Shown here: positions 9,498 to 18,475 of the stretch, piece by piece
Layout of the letters: the number at the start of each line of letters is the position of its first letter
How positions within the stretch are numbered: position 1 is the first letter of the stretch
Assembly: GCF_006716485.1 (NCBI RefSeq)
Contig: NZ_VFPD01000001.1
Location: forward strand, 1,611,096-1,675,095
Length of the DNA stretch: 64,000 nt
Direction: 5' to 3'
Source: Chryseobacterium aquifrigidense
GTDB lineage: Bacteria; Bacteroidota; Bacteroidia; Flavobacteriales; Weeksellaceae
The notes under the pieces: generated by a model
The model's database searches: none
What the model was told of the DNA's origin: nothing
Seen by the model: the letters and a program-made list of their open reading frames with translations, nothing else
Position numbers and translations under genes: made by a program

Positions 9498-9887
9498 ACA
9501 ATTAAAACGCTGAAAACAAGCATTGTAAAACTCACTTGTTTAGATTTTAGTAGAAAATACGTATTTCAGTACAAGAATACTAAGTGTAAAGAAAAGTAAT
9601 CTCTAAATAATATCTTGAAATTCATGCAATAATATTTATGTGCCCAAAATTATTTTTTCATTAATTAATCTTAAAACAATAATACAAGAGTAGTTCGAAT
9701 CACCAGAATTATATGTCTTATCTCATATTATGTTCGTGATTTTAGATTACATAATATTCGAAAATTTTTATTGATCGTAGATGTTCAAGTGGAACTTTTT
9801 ACAAAGTGAACCACTTGTAACAACTATTATCTTTAAATCTCCAAAGAATGTAGGCAAAGATTTGATACCTACATTTACCTACAGAGT
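9498..9887. other. Intergenic between PAP2 gene and array
   Basis: The part nearest the array is the conserved upstream region. Near 9786-9817 the arms CAAGTGG and CCACTTG could form a weak terminator for the phosphatase gene on the minus strand. Nothing else is recognised. Confidence 0.4.
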
Positions 9888-10649
9888 TTATTTAACCTTA
9901 GTATTTAATGTAAGTATTAATCCTATACCACAACTATCTTTGTCCATAAAAGGATAGCCTGCAAGTTTAACCTGATGATTCGAAATTTTTATAAAATCAA
10001 AACCAGATAAAGGATTCCAATAATTAACAATAATAGCAACCCCTATACCCAAACCTGCTCCTGTAAGTATATCGCCACTCCAGTGTCTATTATTTCCAAC
10101 GCGCATTAATGCTGTCATAATTGCAAATAAATAACCAGAGGAGGCGTAGATAATATTATTGTCTTTATACTCCAAGAATTGAATTGTTGCAAGATTGAAG
10201 GCCAATGCAGAATGACCAGAAGGATATGAATTATAAGCAGATTTATCAGGCCTTAAACTTCCAAAACTTTCTTTACTTATATATGTAATACTTCCTGTGA
10301 TCAAAGATGAAATAAGTACATTGGTGATCATCTGCCTAGAACCATGCAAAGCCTTAAATCCAAGAAACTGTCCTGATAATAAAAATAATAATGGAGTATA
10401 TTGTGTAAAATCATCAATTTTTGTTTTAAAATTATACCCAAACAAGCTTCTTACATTTCCTTGAACATTATCTTCAAGTGACGGAATTTTCAAAACAGAT
10501 CCTGCGGCTATTAAACTTACAGGCAAGATTAGTTTTTTATACGTAAATGTGTGGCTAATGTTTTTATCCTTATATGCAACAAATGAAGAATCTTGAGAAT
10601 TAAAACAATAAGGAATAGAAAGTAAATAAAATACTATTAACTTTTTCAT
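9888..10649 (-). CDS. PAP2-family phosphatase, secreted or membrane-bound
   Basis: A 253 aa protein with an N-terminal signal or anchor. The three motifs of the PAP2/vanadium-haloperoxidase superfamily are present: K126-x6-R133-P, PSGH at 143-146, and R183-x5-H189-x3-D193. These carry the phosphate-binding and nucleophilic histidine residues used to dephosphorylate lipid phosphates such as undecaprenyl pyrophosphate or phosphatidic acid. The exact substrate cannot be told from sequence. Hydrophobic helices around the motifs fit a membrane enzyme with its site on the outer face. It stands alone between the QVGINT array and relic DNA. Confidence 0.85.
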   Translation of the reverse strand: MKKLIVFYLLSIPYCFNSQDSSFVAYKDKNISHTFTYKKLILPVSLIAAGSVLKIPSLEDNVQGNVRSLFGYNFKTKIDDFTQYTPLLFLLSGQFLGFKALHGSRQMITNVLISSLITGSITYISKESFGSLRPDKSAYNSYPSGHSALAFNLATIQFLEYKDNNIIYASSGYLFAIMTALMRVGNNRHWSGDILTGAGLGIGVAIIVNYWNPLSGFDFIKISNHQVKLAGYPFMDKDSCGIGLILTLNTKVK

Positions 10650-10890
10650 AAATTAAAATAGGTTATGCTAAAACGTCTTTAAATGATTACTCAACTTTTC
10701 CTTATCATTATACTGTAAAGAAAAAGTTCTGTAAAAAATAAACGAATTAAATACATTAAGAAGGGTACGCTTGAATCATACTCAGAGGTCATATGTCTTT
10801 TTAAGTAAGGATAATTAGACCGTCACTGGTTGCCAGTTATCTAAAATCTACTGGATGTATTAAGGCACTATCTGTTTATAGGTGATAGCA

Positions 10891-10929
10891 TCATAAAATA
10901 GAATAGTCCGATAATAATTTTTTTTTCAT
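10891..10929 (-). pseudogene. Start-codon relic of a QVGIN-family gene
   Basis: An ATG at 10929 opens MKKKLLSDYSIL and then stops. The upstream DNA (GTACAAAGAAA, then GGACATACATAAAA with its core 65 nt away) matches that of the intact paralogs, whereas the coding sequence is lost after five residues. It is read as the promoter and first codons of a deleted copy. Confidence 0.5.
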
Positions 10930-11228
10930 TGCTGAAAGAATCTATGTTTAGTACAAAGAAAGGAATTCAAAAGTTGAGAGAAAAAAAAGGACATACATAA
11001 AAAATACGTTTTTACAACTACCTAAAAACAAGATTTTTAATATAAAGGTTATATATAAAAATACGTTTTTTAGGTAATTTTTTGCTTGAAGTTTTCCTAA
11101 ATGTGATTTTAATCTTTTCAAAAAGTAAATTAAAACTTCCTATTTTCTTACATCCTGCCCGCTTTTTACTTCTATTTAATAATTTCTAGAAATTGCTTAA
11201 GATATGTCCATCTTCATTAAAACAAAGT
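10930..11228. other. Retained promoter region of the relic and spacer
   Basis: Contains GACATACATAAAAAATACGT at 10990-11009 and another AAATACGTTTTTTAGG at about 11057-11072, the same ACGTA blocks as upstream of the intact paralogs. No coding region is seen. Confidence 0.45.
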
Positions 11229-11254
11229 GGCTGCCCTAATTCTAAGACAGCCCT
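11229..11254 (-). terminator. Possible terminator for 11465-12097
   Basis: Imperfect hairpin GGCTG(ccc)TA / TA(aga)CAGCC. On the minus strand it is followed by an AT-rich stretch with ACTTTGTTTT. It lies about 210 nt beyond the barrel-protein stop, so assignment is tentative. Confidence 0.35.
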
Positions 11255-11464
11255 TGAAAACACAAATAACAAGTAGAATGATGAGCAACCTTTCTACAAA
11301 TATAATTTAGTACTCCTCTTTGACATGCCAACAACTATTATGCTCATCAATACTATTACATATATCATTTAAATGTTTTTAATTAATATAGAACTTTCAA
11401 AGCATTCCTGATATTTTTCTTTCAATTATATGGCTATTTTCAGAGAATTTTCAGATAAAAAAAC

Positions 11465-12097
11465 TCACTCACTAAACCACCAATTCTTAACAAGTGTTAT
11501 CCGCATTCCCACAGAAAAAGATCCAAATCTATTTAAATTTTCAAGATCTGTAACAGCATAGACTTTTCCCAATCCTCTGGAATACGTCACGAAAACCTCT
11601 GTTCGGTCTGAAATGGTAAATCCACCGCCACCGTTCAAAACATAATCAAGCTTTGTAGAATGATATTGCTTTCCGTTGTTATAATCTAATCTCCATATTA
11701 TATATTCAAACTTTCCTCCAACAAATATGTAAAATCTTCCTTTTTGGAAATTTTGATTTAAATGTTTTTTCAGATTTATTCCCCCTGCATATGTGGAAAA
11801 ACTTAGATCCTTACTATAAGGGTTTTTAACCGGTACAGATAGTTCAAAAAAAGGTTGCAGATACAATTCACTAGAATCAAAATATAAAATTTTTGAAAGA
11901 GCTACATCCAGTGATAAATGGGCTGTATATTTATTAATCCACCTGCTTTTTCCTTCCTTTTGATCTGTTAAATTGCCTCCTGTATAACTTGCTCCTAAAT
12001 TCCATTTTACAAACTGTGATCGCCATTCATCATAATGCTGAGCATAAAGAATTTCCGAAATTAATATAAGCAAGCAAATAAAAAGTTTTCCTATCAT
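11465..12097 (-). CDS. Predicted outer-membrane beta-barrel protein
   Basis: A 210 aa protein with a signal peptide (about residues 1-19, ending LYAQ). The remainder alternates polar and aromatic/hydrophobic residues in short strands (for example LSFSTYAGGINLKKHL, FYIFVGGKFEYIIW, FGSFSVGMRITLVKNWWF), with glycine-rich turns and an aromatic C-terminus, the usual appearance of a small outer-membrane barrel. No specific family is recognised. No operon partner is close. Confidence 0.65.
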   Translation of the reverse strand: MIGKLFICLLILISEILYAQHYDEWRSQFVKWNLGASYTGGNLTDQKEGKSRWINKYTAHLSLDVALSKILYFDSSELYLQPFFELSVPVKNPYSKDLSFSTYAGGINLKKHLNQNFQKGRFYIFVGGKFEYIIWRLDYNNGKQYHSTKLDYVLNGGGGFTISDRTEVFVTYSRGLGKVYAVTDLENLNRFGSFSVGMRITLVKNWWFSE

Positions 12098-12573
12098 CTT
12101 ATTGGTTTAGTTTCTTCTGTCCATTTTATCAACGTTCATACCTATTACACCTCAAATATCAACGGCATCATTAAATCGATTCTTTAAACACAGATTGATG
12201 AGGGTCAAAATTTATATTGGAAAGAAATGAACTATTCTGAAATTGTTTATTTAAAAAAAACACTAAAAAGGATGATTTAAATAACCATATAATAATCAAA
12301 TACTTAACATATTAACGATTACAGAAAACAAGCTAATATATGTACCTTATACGTATGTATCTCTAACATGTCACCATATTAATAACTACTGTATTTTGCA
12401 AAGCTGCATCTCTTTTAACCGTTTATCAAATTCGTTTAGAATATGTTCTACAGGAAAACTAACTTAACATGTAGTATCATTGTAGACAGAACTAGATATC
12501 TAGAAACTGTGCTATAACAATAGATTCACTACAAATTAAGAGAGGGTTTTCTTTGCCATAGAAGATACCGGAA
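12098..12573. other. Intergenic, no gene recognised
   Basis: AT-rich. It contains TATACGTATGTAT at about 12349-12361, another copy of the ACGTATGT word seen upstream of the QVGIN genes but here in the opposite orientation. No coding region is supported. Confidence 0.4.
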
Positions 12574-12605
12574 ATAAAAGGAGGAGACCTTTTGGTCTCC
12601 CTTTC
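12574..12605 (-). terminator. Hairpin downstream of IS481-type relic
   Basis: GGAGACC (12583-12589), TTTT loop, GGTCTCC (12594-12600), extended by imperfect AAAGG/CCTTT arms. On the minus strand TTTTATTT follows. It fits a terminator for the transposase relic or for older genes here. Confidence 0.55.
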
Positions 12606-12695
12606 CGTATATCTAAAAGCGTATTGCTGGCATGAGCTTCGCTCGCAGCCTTCGGAAAGAACTTCGTTTTTTTCTCCTCTTTTTCCCAGCAGAGC

Positions 12696-13080
12696 CTACT
12701 TCCTCTTAGGCTTTGAAGCTAAATTGATATTTTTTTGTTTTATATAATTTAAGTAAGTATAATTTCTGGGCAATATCACTTCATTTGAGTCCCAAAATGT
12801 TGCAGTAACATCAGGCTGAATAGGGATAAGATGTTCCAACGACTGTAATTTTTCCCAAGGCGTTTTTCCATTCAAAGAAAAGTGCGGTCTTTTCTTATTG
12901 TAAAACTCCTACCATTCAAAAGCTAAAGCATTTAAATTAAGATCAGGATCAGGTAAATCCACTAGCGACCAGAATTCGGATTTGTCCATTTAAATAAGGG
13001 GATCTTGGCTTGATAGGTCTGTATTTGATAAAATGTTCATGTAGCTCATATTGAAAGTAATAATTAAAAAACCAATGAAA
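12696..13080 (-). pseudogene. Decayed IS481-type transposase, C-terminal part
   Basis: On the minus strand the 5' part reads FQYELHEHFIKYRPIKPRSP then YLNG, typical of the integrase core of IS481-type transposases around the third catalytic region. The frame is then lost and resumes as DKSEFWSLVDLPDPDLN, an in-frame TAG, and EFYNKKRPHFSLNGKTPWEK to the stop at 12696. The residues normally between LNG and DKSEF (including the catalytic glutamate) are missing. One deletion-type frameshift and one stop codon therefore make this non-functional. The N-terminal half is absent; the DNA upstream of 13080 belongs to a different repeat. Confidence 0.8.
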
Positions 13081-13160
13081 GAACGCAAAACCTATTAGTC
13101 GCATTAGAAGACTAAAGAGAAAATTTACATGTAGACGTAATTTATAAAAATCAATCTTTG

Positions 13161-13225
13161 CATAAATTTTAGAATCAAAAAGGCTTATACGCCGAATCAA
13201 AATATTGGTATATACTTTCTATACG
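13161..13225. repeat. 65-bp dispersed repeat, copy 1
   Basis: Aligns over its whole length with 38049-38112 at roughly four identical bases in five, including AATCAAAATATT, TATATACTTTCTAT and AAATTTT. It ends exactly where the IS21-family element begins. Its function is not known. Confidence 0.6.
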
Positions 13226-13248
13226 TGTAAATTCCATTGATATTGACC
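13226..13248. repeat. Left terminal inverted repeat of the IS21 element
   Basis: TGTAAATTCC, six variable bases, then ATTGACC. It pairs with 15800-15822. A second ATTGACCAC unit follows at about 13270. Confidence 0.7.
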
Positions 13249-13331
13249 ACCTAATTCCTGATTAAATTGACCACTAAGAATGAAGTCAAAAAAGGTGTCT
13301 AAAAGATGGTTTAAAAATATAAAATAAATCT

Positions 13332-14075
13332 TTACTCTGAGCTGATTTTCTGATCAGCTTTTTTTCTTCTCATCGATTCCCCTGTAAGATCTATTCTCAG
13401 GGAGTTATGTACCATTCTGTCAAGGATTGCATCCGCTATTGTTTGTTCCGCAATCACTTCATGCCAAGCGCTTACAGGCAGCTGGGAAGCAATAATAGTT
13501 GAGCGTTTTCCGTGCCTGTCTTCTATAATTTCCATAAAATCCTGCCTTTTAAGATTATCCAGCGACTGTAACCCAAAATCATCAAGGATAATAAGATCCT
13601 GCTTTTCTATTCGGTCAATCTCTTTAAAATAAGAGCCGTCTGCCTTAGCCATTTTAAGCTTTGAGAAGAGTTTATTGATGCTGAAGTACATAACTTTATA
13701 TCCCATTGTACAGGCTTTGTAGCCAATGGCAGTTGCAATAAAACTTTTTCCAACTCCTGTACTTCCTGTAATAAGAATATTCTGTTTCTGAGAGATAAAA
13801 TCACAGGAAGATAACCTTCCAATAGTATTCTTATCAATATTCCTGGAAGAAGAGGCTGTGATCTCTTCTATAAATGCCCTGTATCTGAACTTAGCTGTGA
13901 TAATCAATCTCTCTACCTTTATGCTTTCCCTGTCGTCATACTCGGATTCAATTAAGTAGGCTATAAGTTCATCATTGGTATAGGAAACACTTCCTGTTTC
14001 CATTGTTGTGGAAAAAGCCCTGTGCATCCCGTGGAGCTTTAAATGTTTCATTTTTTCTAATGTTGCCTGATTCAT
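13332..14075 (-). CDS. istB: IS21-family helper ATPase IstB
   Basis: A 247 aa AAA+ ATPase that assists the IS21 transposase in target capture. Walker A reads GSTGVGKS (residues ~104-111) and Walker B LIILDDFGL (~165-173); the C-terminal LTGESMRR motif is typical of IstB. Length and N-terminus (MKHLKLHGM) are normal, so the gene appears intact. It lies 41 nt downstream of the istA stop, in the usual istA-istB order. An internal Met eight residues in (MKHL) is an alternative start. Confidence 0.92.
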   Translation of the reverse strand: MNQATLEKMKHLKLHGMHRAFSTTMETGSVSYTNDELIAYLIESEYDDRESIKVERLIITAKFRYRAFIEEITASSSRNIDKNTIGRLSSCDFISQKQNILITGSTGVGKSFIATAIGYKACTMGYKVMYFSINKLFSKLKMAKADGSYFKEIDRIEKQDLIILDDFGLQSLDNLKRQDFMEIIEDRHGKRSTIIASQLPVSAWHEVIAEQTIADAILDRMVHNSLRIDLTGESMRRKKADQKISSE

Positions 14076-14116
14076 AGGTTTCGTATTAATGATTTAATTG
14101 TTAATGATTGTAGATG

Positions 14117-15677
14117 TTACTGATAGTATTTTCCGCCTCTTATGTTTTTGTGTTTAGGCAGTTTCTTTTCTTCAAAAAATGCATCGTCATCGGTGAGATT
14201 ATCCAGACCTCTTTCCAAGATACTTTTAATCATGGCTAGGCTGTATTTTTCATATCCCAATGCTCTTTTACAGGCATTGTCAAGTCTTATGCTGCCAATC
14301 TTTTTTGATAATGAAAGGATTCCCAGGGCAGGTTTTATAGGATTGCTCAGGATGCTGTTTCTTTTCCAGGATTTTGATGATGTACTGTTCACAATATTCT
14401 CCAACAGACCTTCCCCAAGAGATAAACCGGGATGGATTCCATTCCGTCATAAACTGATAAGATGAAGGCATATGTTCTTTTACGGTCGTATACTGATATT
14501 TGGCCAGGATTCTGTTGTGGAATGCTATTCTGCGCTGGTCATAGTAGATCTCGACCGTGTTTTTACTAAAAATAATGTTTACTTTTTTACCAATATAGCT
14601 GAACGGAACACTGTAATAATGCTGGTCTTTGCTTAAATATACATGGCTGGTCTTATGAACAGTGGCACGTACAGAATGCTTGAGTTGGTACATCATAGCG
14701 GGTAGTGGGGATAATGCATGTCTTTCAACCTCACGGAAAACATCAGCCCTGGAATACTTCTTTCTTTTCATGGGAGCTTCATTATATCCTTCCAGCAGGT
14801 TTTCTATAGCTTTGTTCAATGCTTCCAAGCTAAAGAAGTGATCTTTACGCAATGGAGCAAAAATGCGGGTATAAACAATACGTACCGCATTCTCAACCAA
14901 AGCCTTGTCCTTGGGATGATAGGTACGAGTAGGAAGTATTGTAGTGCTATAGTGGGAAGCAAAATCCAGAAGGGAATCAGTGATGACAGGTTCGTACTTA
15001 TGACTTTTTTTTACCGCTGTACGCAGGTTATCGGTAACAATAGCTGCGGGAACTCCTCCATAATAATGCAGGGCTTTGGTAAGGCTTCCAAGAAAATCTT
15101 CTTTTCCTTGGGTTCTTGTAGCTTCTACGAAGGTCATGCCACTGGCTCCAAGTATCGATACGAAGATCTCGACTTCCTGTTGTTCTCCTGTTTCTTTATC
15201 AATAATGTGAAGTTTTTTTCCTGTATAATCCACAAAAAGTTTATCCCCTGCCTTATGTTCAATATGCATGGAGGGGTTCACCTTTTTACACCATTCCCTG
15301 TAATGATGACAAAAGCGGGAATATTGGTAGCCCAAAGGGTACTTCTCTATGTATTCTTCCCATAGCAGATAACGGGTAACACCTACACGTTTTAGTTCTA
15401 TGGATATGTAAGGAAACAACGATTCAAGCTGTTTTTTGATACTGTCCTTATCCCTTATAGCGGTTGGCGGAGTCTCAAATAAATCATCTAAATCTTCATC
15501 ACTCAGCTCTATCAGCTCCTCATACGTAAGCTGGTGTTCATTGAACAGGCTGATATACTTTTTGGCAGTATTGCGTGAGATACCCAGCTGTTTGCTTATC
15601 TGCAATTTACTTACTCCCTGGGTGTATAATCGTAATAATTGTTTGATGTTCAACATGTCTATTCTTTTGTTAGCCAT
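14117..15677 (-). pseudogene. istA: IS21-family transposase istA, broken by one frameshift
   Basis: The first 465-codon frame holds an N-terminal helix-turn-helix (GVSKLQISKQLGISRNTAKK), and a DDE integrase core with FVDYTG, AAIVTDNLRTA and the E in HPKDKALVENAV. At about 14325-14330 the frame leaves the family pattern after YKTC, while the other frame (14404 down to 14117) continues with GILSLSKKIGSIRLDNACKR to a normal IstA end. The sequence TGCCCTGGG has one C more than needed to join the two frames. Only the region after the catalytic core is lost. A programmed shift or a read error cannot be excluded. Confidence 0.85.
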
Positions 15678-15719
15678 TGATATTTTTTGGCTAAGTTATT
15701 CAAGACACGTTTTTTGACT

Positions 15720-15822
15720 TTTTTTGGTGGTCAGTTTGGGCAGGAATACCCTGGTCAATTTGCTCAGGAATCAACTGATCACTTTCGCAGGATTGAGATG
15801 GTCAATTTTGAAGGATTCTACA
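15720..15822. repeat. Right end of the IS21 element with subterminal repeats
   Basis: On the minus strand four spaced units follow each other: AATTGACCA-n-AATCCTG, AGTGATCAG-n-ATTCCTG, ATTGACCAG-n-ATTCCTG and ACTGACCACC, about 24 nt apart. The outermost 23 bp form the terminal inverted repeat. Confidence 0.7.
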
Positions 15823-15912
15823 ACTGTTGTCTGTTCTAATTTTGCGCTATAATTTTCTCATGTTAAAACTGACATATTAACACTAAACCTTGGGAAATAA
15901 ATGTATAAGATT

Positions 15913-16593
15913 ATGAAAGAGCAAAAATCAGTAAGAATTGGCGTAGCTTTATTTTTTATCAGTCTAACAACAGCCTTCCAGGCTCAGACAATTGCAGAAA
16001 AACAACCCGATCTCAAAAGCACACCTATCAACATGGAGATGATGCTGGGTAGCAGGGGTATCTATTATCAGGTTATGGTTAATAAAAAGTTTAAAAGTAT
16101 ACCAAAACTTGGCTTTTTCAGTATTACCAATGGAAATGCTCCTTGGGAAAAAGAGATGACACCTGACATCATGACACAATCGCATATTACTTATACATTG
16201 TTAAGGGGTTTAGAAGTCACAACAGGTTTGCAATATACTCCTGTTTATGGATTCAGACCGGTAGCAAGTCTGATATATTCATATTCTACACCTGAATTTA
16301 CTATCGTAGCAAACCCAAAAATCGATCTAGCAAGTGATTGGGCATCAGAAAACATGCTACTCATAGAATATCGTCCAAAAATTAATGATAACTGGTCATG
16401 GTACGGTCGTGTACAAGGTTTGTATGGATTTGTTCCAAGCTCAGGTGATCATAACAGAAGCTACATTTATCTGCGTGCAGGACTCAGCTACAAAGAGTTT
16501 AGCTTTGGTCTAGGTAGTAATTTTGAATGGTATGGCCCTATTAAACATAATGAGAACAGTATTGGTTTGTTCGCCAGTGTACTTGTCTTCTAA
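15913..16593 (+). CDS. Predicted outer-membrane barrel protein
   Basis: 226 aa from the ATG at 15913, which gives a compact signal peptide (MKEQKSVRIGVALFFISLTT, ending FQAQ); an ATG 12 nt upstream is also possible. The mature part alternates short amphipathic strands with turns (GLQYTPVYGFRPVASLIYSY, SYIYLRAGLSYKEFSFGLGS) and ends in LFASVLVF with a terminal aromatic residue, as in outer-membrane barrels. No family is recognised. It lies just beyond the IS21 element and may have lost its original neighbours. Confidence 0.65.
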   Translation: MKEQKSVRIGVALFFISLTTAFQAQTIAEKQPDLKSTPINMEMMLGSRGIYYQVMVNKKFKSIPKLGFFSITNGNAPWEKEMTPDIMTQSHITYTLLRGLEVTTGLQYTPVYGFRPVASLIYSYSTPEFTIVANPKIDLASDWASENMLLIEYRPKINDNWSWYGRVQGLYGFVPSSGDHNRSYIYLRAGLSYKEFSFGLGSNFEWYGPIKHNENSIGLFASVLVF

Positions 16594-17155
16594 TAATAAT
16601 TGTCTGAAACCGTTGATTTACAATTTTTTTATTGATAAGTTTTATTTTGAAATAATCAATGTTAAAATTTCATCCTAATCAAATAGTGAATATAATCCAA
16701 TCTCTTGTAACAAAATATATTTATGGGAACAGATGAAAGTTGAAAAGACGGTCAATTGAGCAACTAATTTCGAAGTGAATGGAACGTCTTTTTAAGGTTT
16801 GAGATCATATCACAGCGATATTTAATTTTTTTTATAACGCTTTTAAATCGTCCGTCAAATGTTTCTATATTTCTTCGGTTATGGCATAAAACCAAAATAG
16901 CCAATTAAAGACTTAAAAGTCCAATAATAAATTCTAAAAGCTTTGTAAATTAAATTGCATTAAACTTCTGTTAAATTTAAAAACGAGACTTTAGTTTTAA
17001 CTTAAAAGCTTAAAGCAATTCTTCTATCTTAATCAAATTTTCCTAGAAAATGTATTTATTAAAAGTCAGACGTACCATTATAATTAAAAATGCAGAACAA
17101 AAAGATCTGCACTAAAATTTTAAAATTATCAAAAGAAAAATTTATAATTGAAAGT
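16594..17155. other. Intergenic with repeat-derived sequence
   Basis: A 130-bp block (about 16836-16965) is related to 37625-37755. On the minus strand a 42-codon open frame (16892 down to 16764) reads HNRRNIETFDGRFKSVIKKI and ends FHSLRN; it has no start codon and looks like the C-terminus of a lost gene, perhaps a transposase. Neither reading is certain. Confidence 0.4.
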
Positions 17156-17908
17156 TTAGCTTTTAAATGTTTCCAGTGCCCAATCCTCAAAAAGTTTCTG
17201 ACCAGCGGAGTAATGACCAGCGGGAACTAGAAGTGAATTAGTAACAACAAAATGCATATACTTACTTTCATTTTCTGTAATCACTTTTTTGTCCTGACCT
17301 GTAATTTGAATATACTCAGAGACAAAAGTCCCCATTTTGCCACGTCTTGGTCCTGCAATTTCAATGGTGTTATTTTTAGGTTCTTCCAAAGAGAATTGTA
17401 CTATAAATTCGGCAACATCATCAAGTGCAATTGGTTGATAGTCTAAGTTCGAAACAAAAACTTTATCCCCTTCTCCCTGAACTTGGATGATGGCTTCCAC
17501 ATGTTCGTGAAATTGTGTTGACCTAATTATAGTGTAAGGTATACCCGAGTTTTTAATAGTATCCTCTTGAAGTTTTTTTGCTCTGAGATAACCGATTTCC
17601 AATGCATCATCTGTTCCTACAATTGATAGAACGATATGATGCTTAATACTAGCATTCAATTCTGCTTTGACAAGATTCTTTCCCGCAGTCACAAAAAATC
17701 GAAGTGCATTTTCTCCTTCGGGAGAAGATGAATTTGATAGATCGATTACTATTTCAGTTCCGGTCAATGCTTCCTGAAGCCCTTCACCAGTAATGACATC
17801 GACACCTTGTGATGGCGAACCGATTACTACTTTATGACCAAGTTTTTCCAATTTTTTAGTTACAAGCCTCCCTGTTAGACCTGTACCTCCTACTACTAAA
17901 ATTTTCAT
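17156..17908 (-). CDS. NmrA-like NAD(P)-binding protein
   Basis: A 250 aa atypical short-chain dehydrogenase with the N-terminal dinucleotide-binding motif VVGGTGLTGRLV (GxxGxxG, residues 5-16). It has no classical YxxxK catalytic pair in the usual place; YLRAKKLQED near the middle and YTIIRSTQFHEH are typical of the NmrA/SDR_a5 subgroup. Likely a nucleotide-binding redox sensor or reductase of unknown substrate. It follows the SnoaL-like gene by 29 nt on the same strand, with an AraC regulator just upstream, so the three probably form one transcription unit. Confidence 0.85.
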   Translation of the reverse strand: MKILVVGGTGLTGRLVTKKLEKLGHKVVIGSPSQGVDVITGEGLQEALTGTEIVIDLSNSSSPEGENALRFFVTAGKNLVKAELNASIKHHIVLSIVGTDDALEIGYLRAKKLQEDTIKNSGIPYTIIRSTQFHEHVEAIIQVQGEGDKVFVSNLDYQPIALDDVAEFIVQFSLEEPKNNTIEIAGPRRGKMGTFVSEYIQITGQDKKVITENESKYMHFVVTNSLLVPAGHYSAGQKLFEDWALETFKS

Positions 17909-17937
17909 ATCTGATTTATTTAATATTGTAAAGTTTT

Positions 17938-18363
17938 TTAAAATAAGCTGCGCACTTGAACACCAAAGGGATTTTCAAACCAATATCTCCAATATCCATC
18001 GGTTCCTCTTTTAGCATAATCATTAGATGTTCCTCGAATACATATTTTTTCACCATTATTCGCAATACGTGCTATACTCCAGTCCAAGATTAGTGATGCT
18101 AGATTACCATATACATAAACATTCCTTGTTGTAATTTTGATTGGCAAACCGAATTTAAAGAAGCAGTCCAATTCTCGCGCAATCTCCAATCTTCCTCTAC
18201 GAGGCTGACCACTATCACGAATAAAGATTGCATCTTCCTCATAGAAACGAAGCATAGTCTCCGTATGGAAAGAATTCATATGAGCAAGAAAAGAGTCGAC
18301 TATTCCCTCGGGAGTTCTCGACAATGAGAGTACTGAGCTTTCAACAAAATTCTGTCCAATCAT
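17938..18363 (-). CDS. SnoaL-like / NTF2-fold protein
   Basis: A 141 aa protein with the cone-shaped NTF2-like pattern: an N-terminal helix pair (VDSFLAHMNSFHTETMLRFY), then EEDAIFIRDSGQPRRGRLEI and a set of beta strands ending in YWRYWFENPFG. Such proteins are small isomerases, hydrolases or dimerisation partners; no catalytic assignment can be made. It is sandwiched between the AraC regulator and the NmrA-like gene, which suggests work on the same compound. Confidence 0.78.
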   Translation of the reverse strand: MIGQNFVESSVLSLSRTPEGIVDSFLAHMNSFHTETMLRFYEEDAIFIRDSGQPRRGRLEIARELDCFFKFGLPIKITTRNVYVYGNLASLILDWSIARIANNGEKICIRGTSNDYAKRGTDGYWRYWFENPFGVQVRSLF

Positions 18364-18475
18364 AAAATCTAAATTTTCTTTAGAAGTAATTTTTTTGTCT
18401 TACAAAATTGAGCAATTGGCATATGCAACGCCACTCACAAATTAAGGTAAAAGGTGGACAAAAGAAGGAACAATC

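Larger units (their letters stand above)
13226..15822 (-). mobile_element. IS21-family insertion sequence (about 2.6 kb)
   Basis: Bounded by imperfect 23-bp terminal inverted repeats starting with TGTA: TGTAAATTCC...ATTGACC on the left, and the complement of TGTAGAATCC...ATTGACC on the right. Inside each end are further ATTGACC/ATTCCTG repeats (two on the left, about four on the right), as expected for transposase-binding sites of IS21 elements. It carries istA (frameshifted) and istB in the usual order. No matching target duplication is visible next to the ends (ATACG left, ACTGT right), so one flank may have been rearranged. Confidence 0.85.

Noticed and set aside
9688-9706. GTTCGAATC resembling a tRNA T-loop
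   Set aside because: No acceptor, D or anticodon stems can be formed around it.
13161-13200. N-terminal part of an 83-codon frame (MIRRISLFDSKIYAK) taken as transposase
   Set aside because: This part is the 65-bp dispersed repeat also found at 38.05 kb; only the later residues match an IS481-type transposase.
14718-15365. 215-codon plus-strand frame inside the IS21 transposase gene
   Set aside because: It is antisense to the well-supported istA catalytic domain and has no family match in itself.
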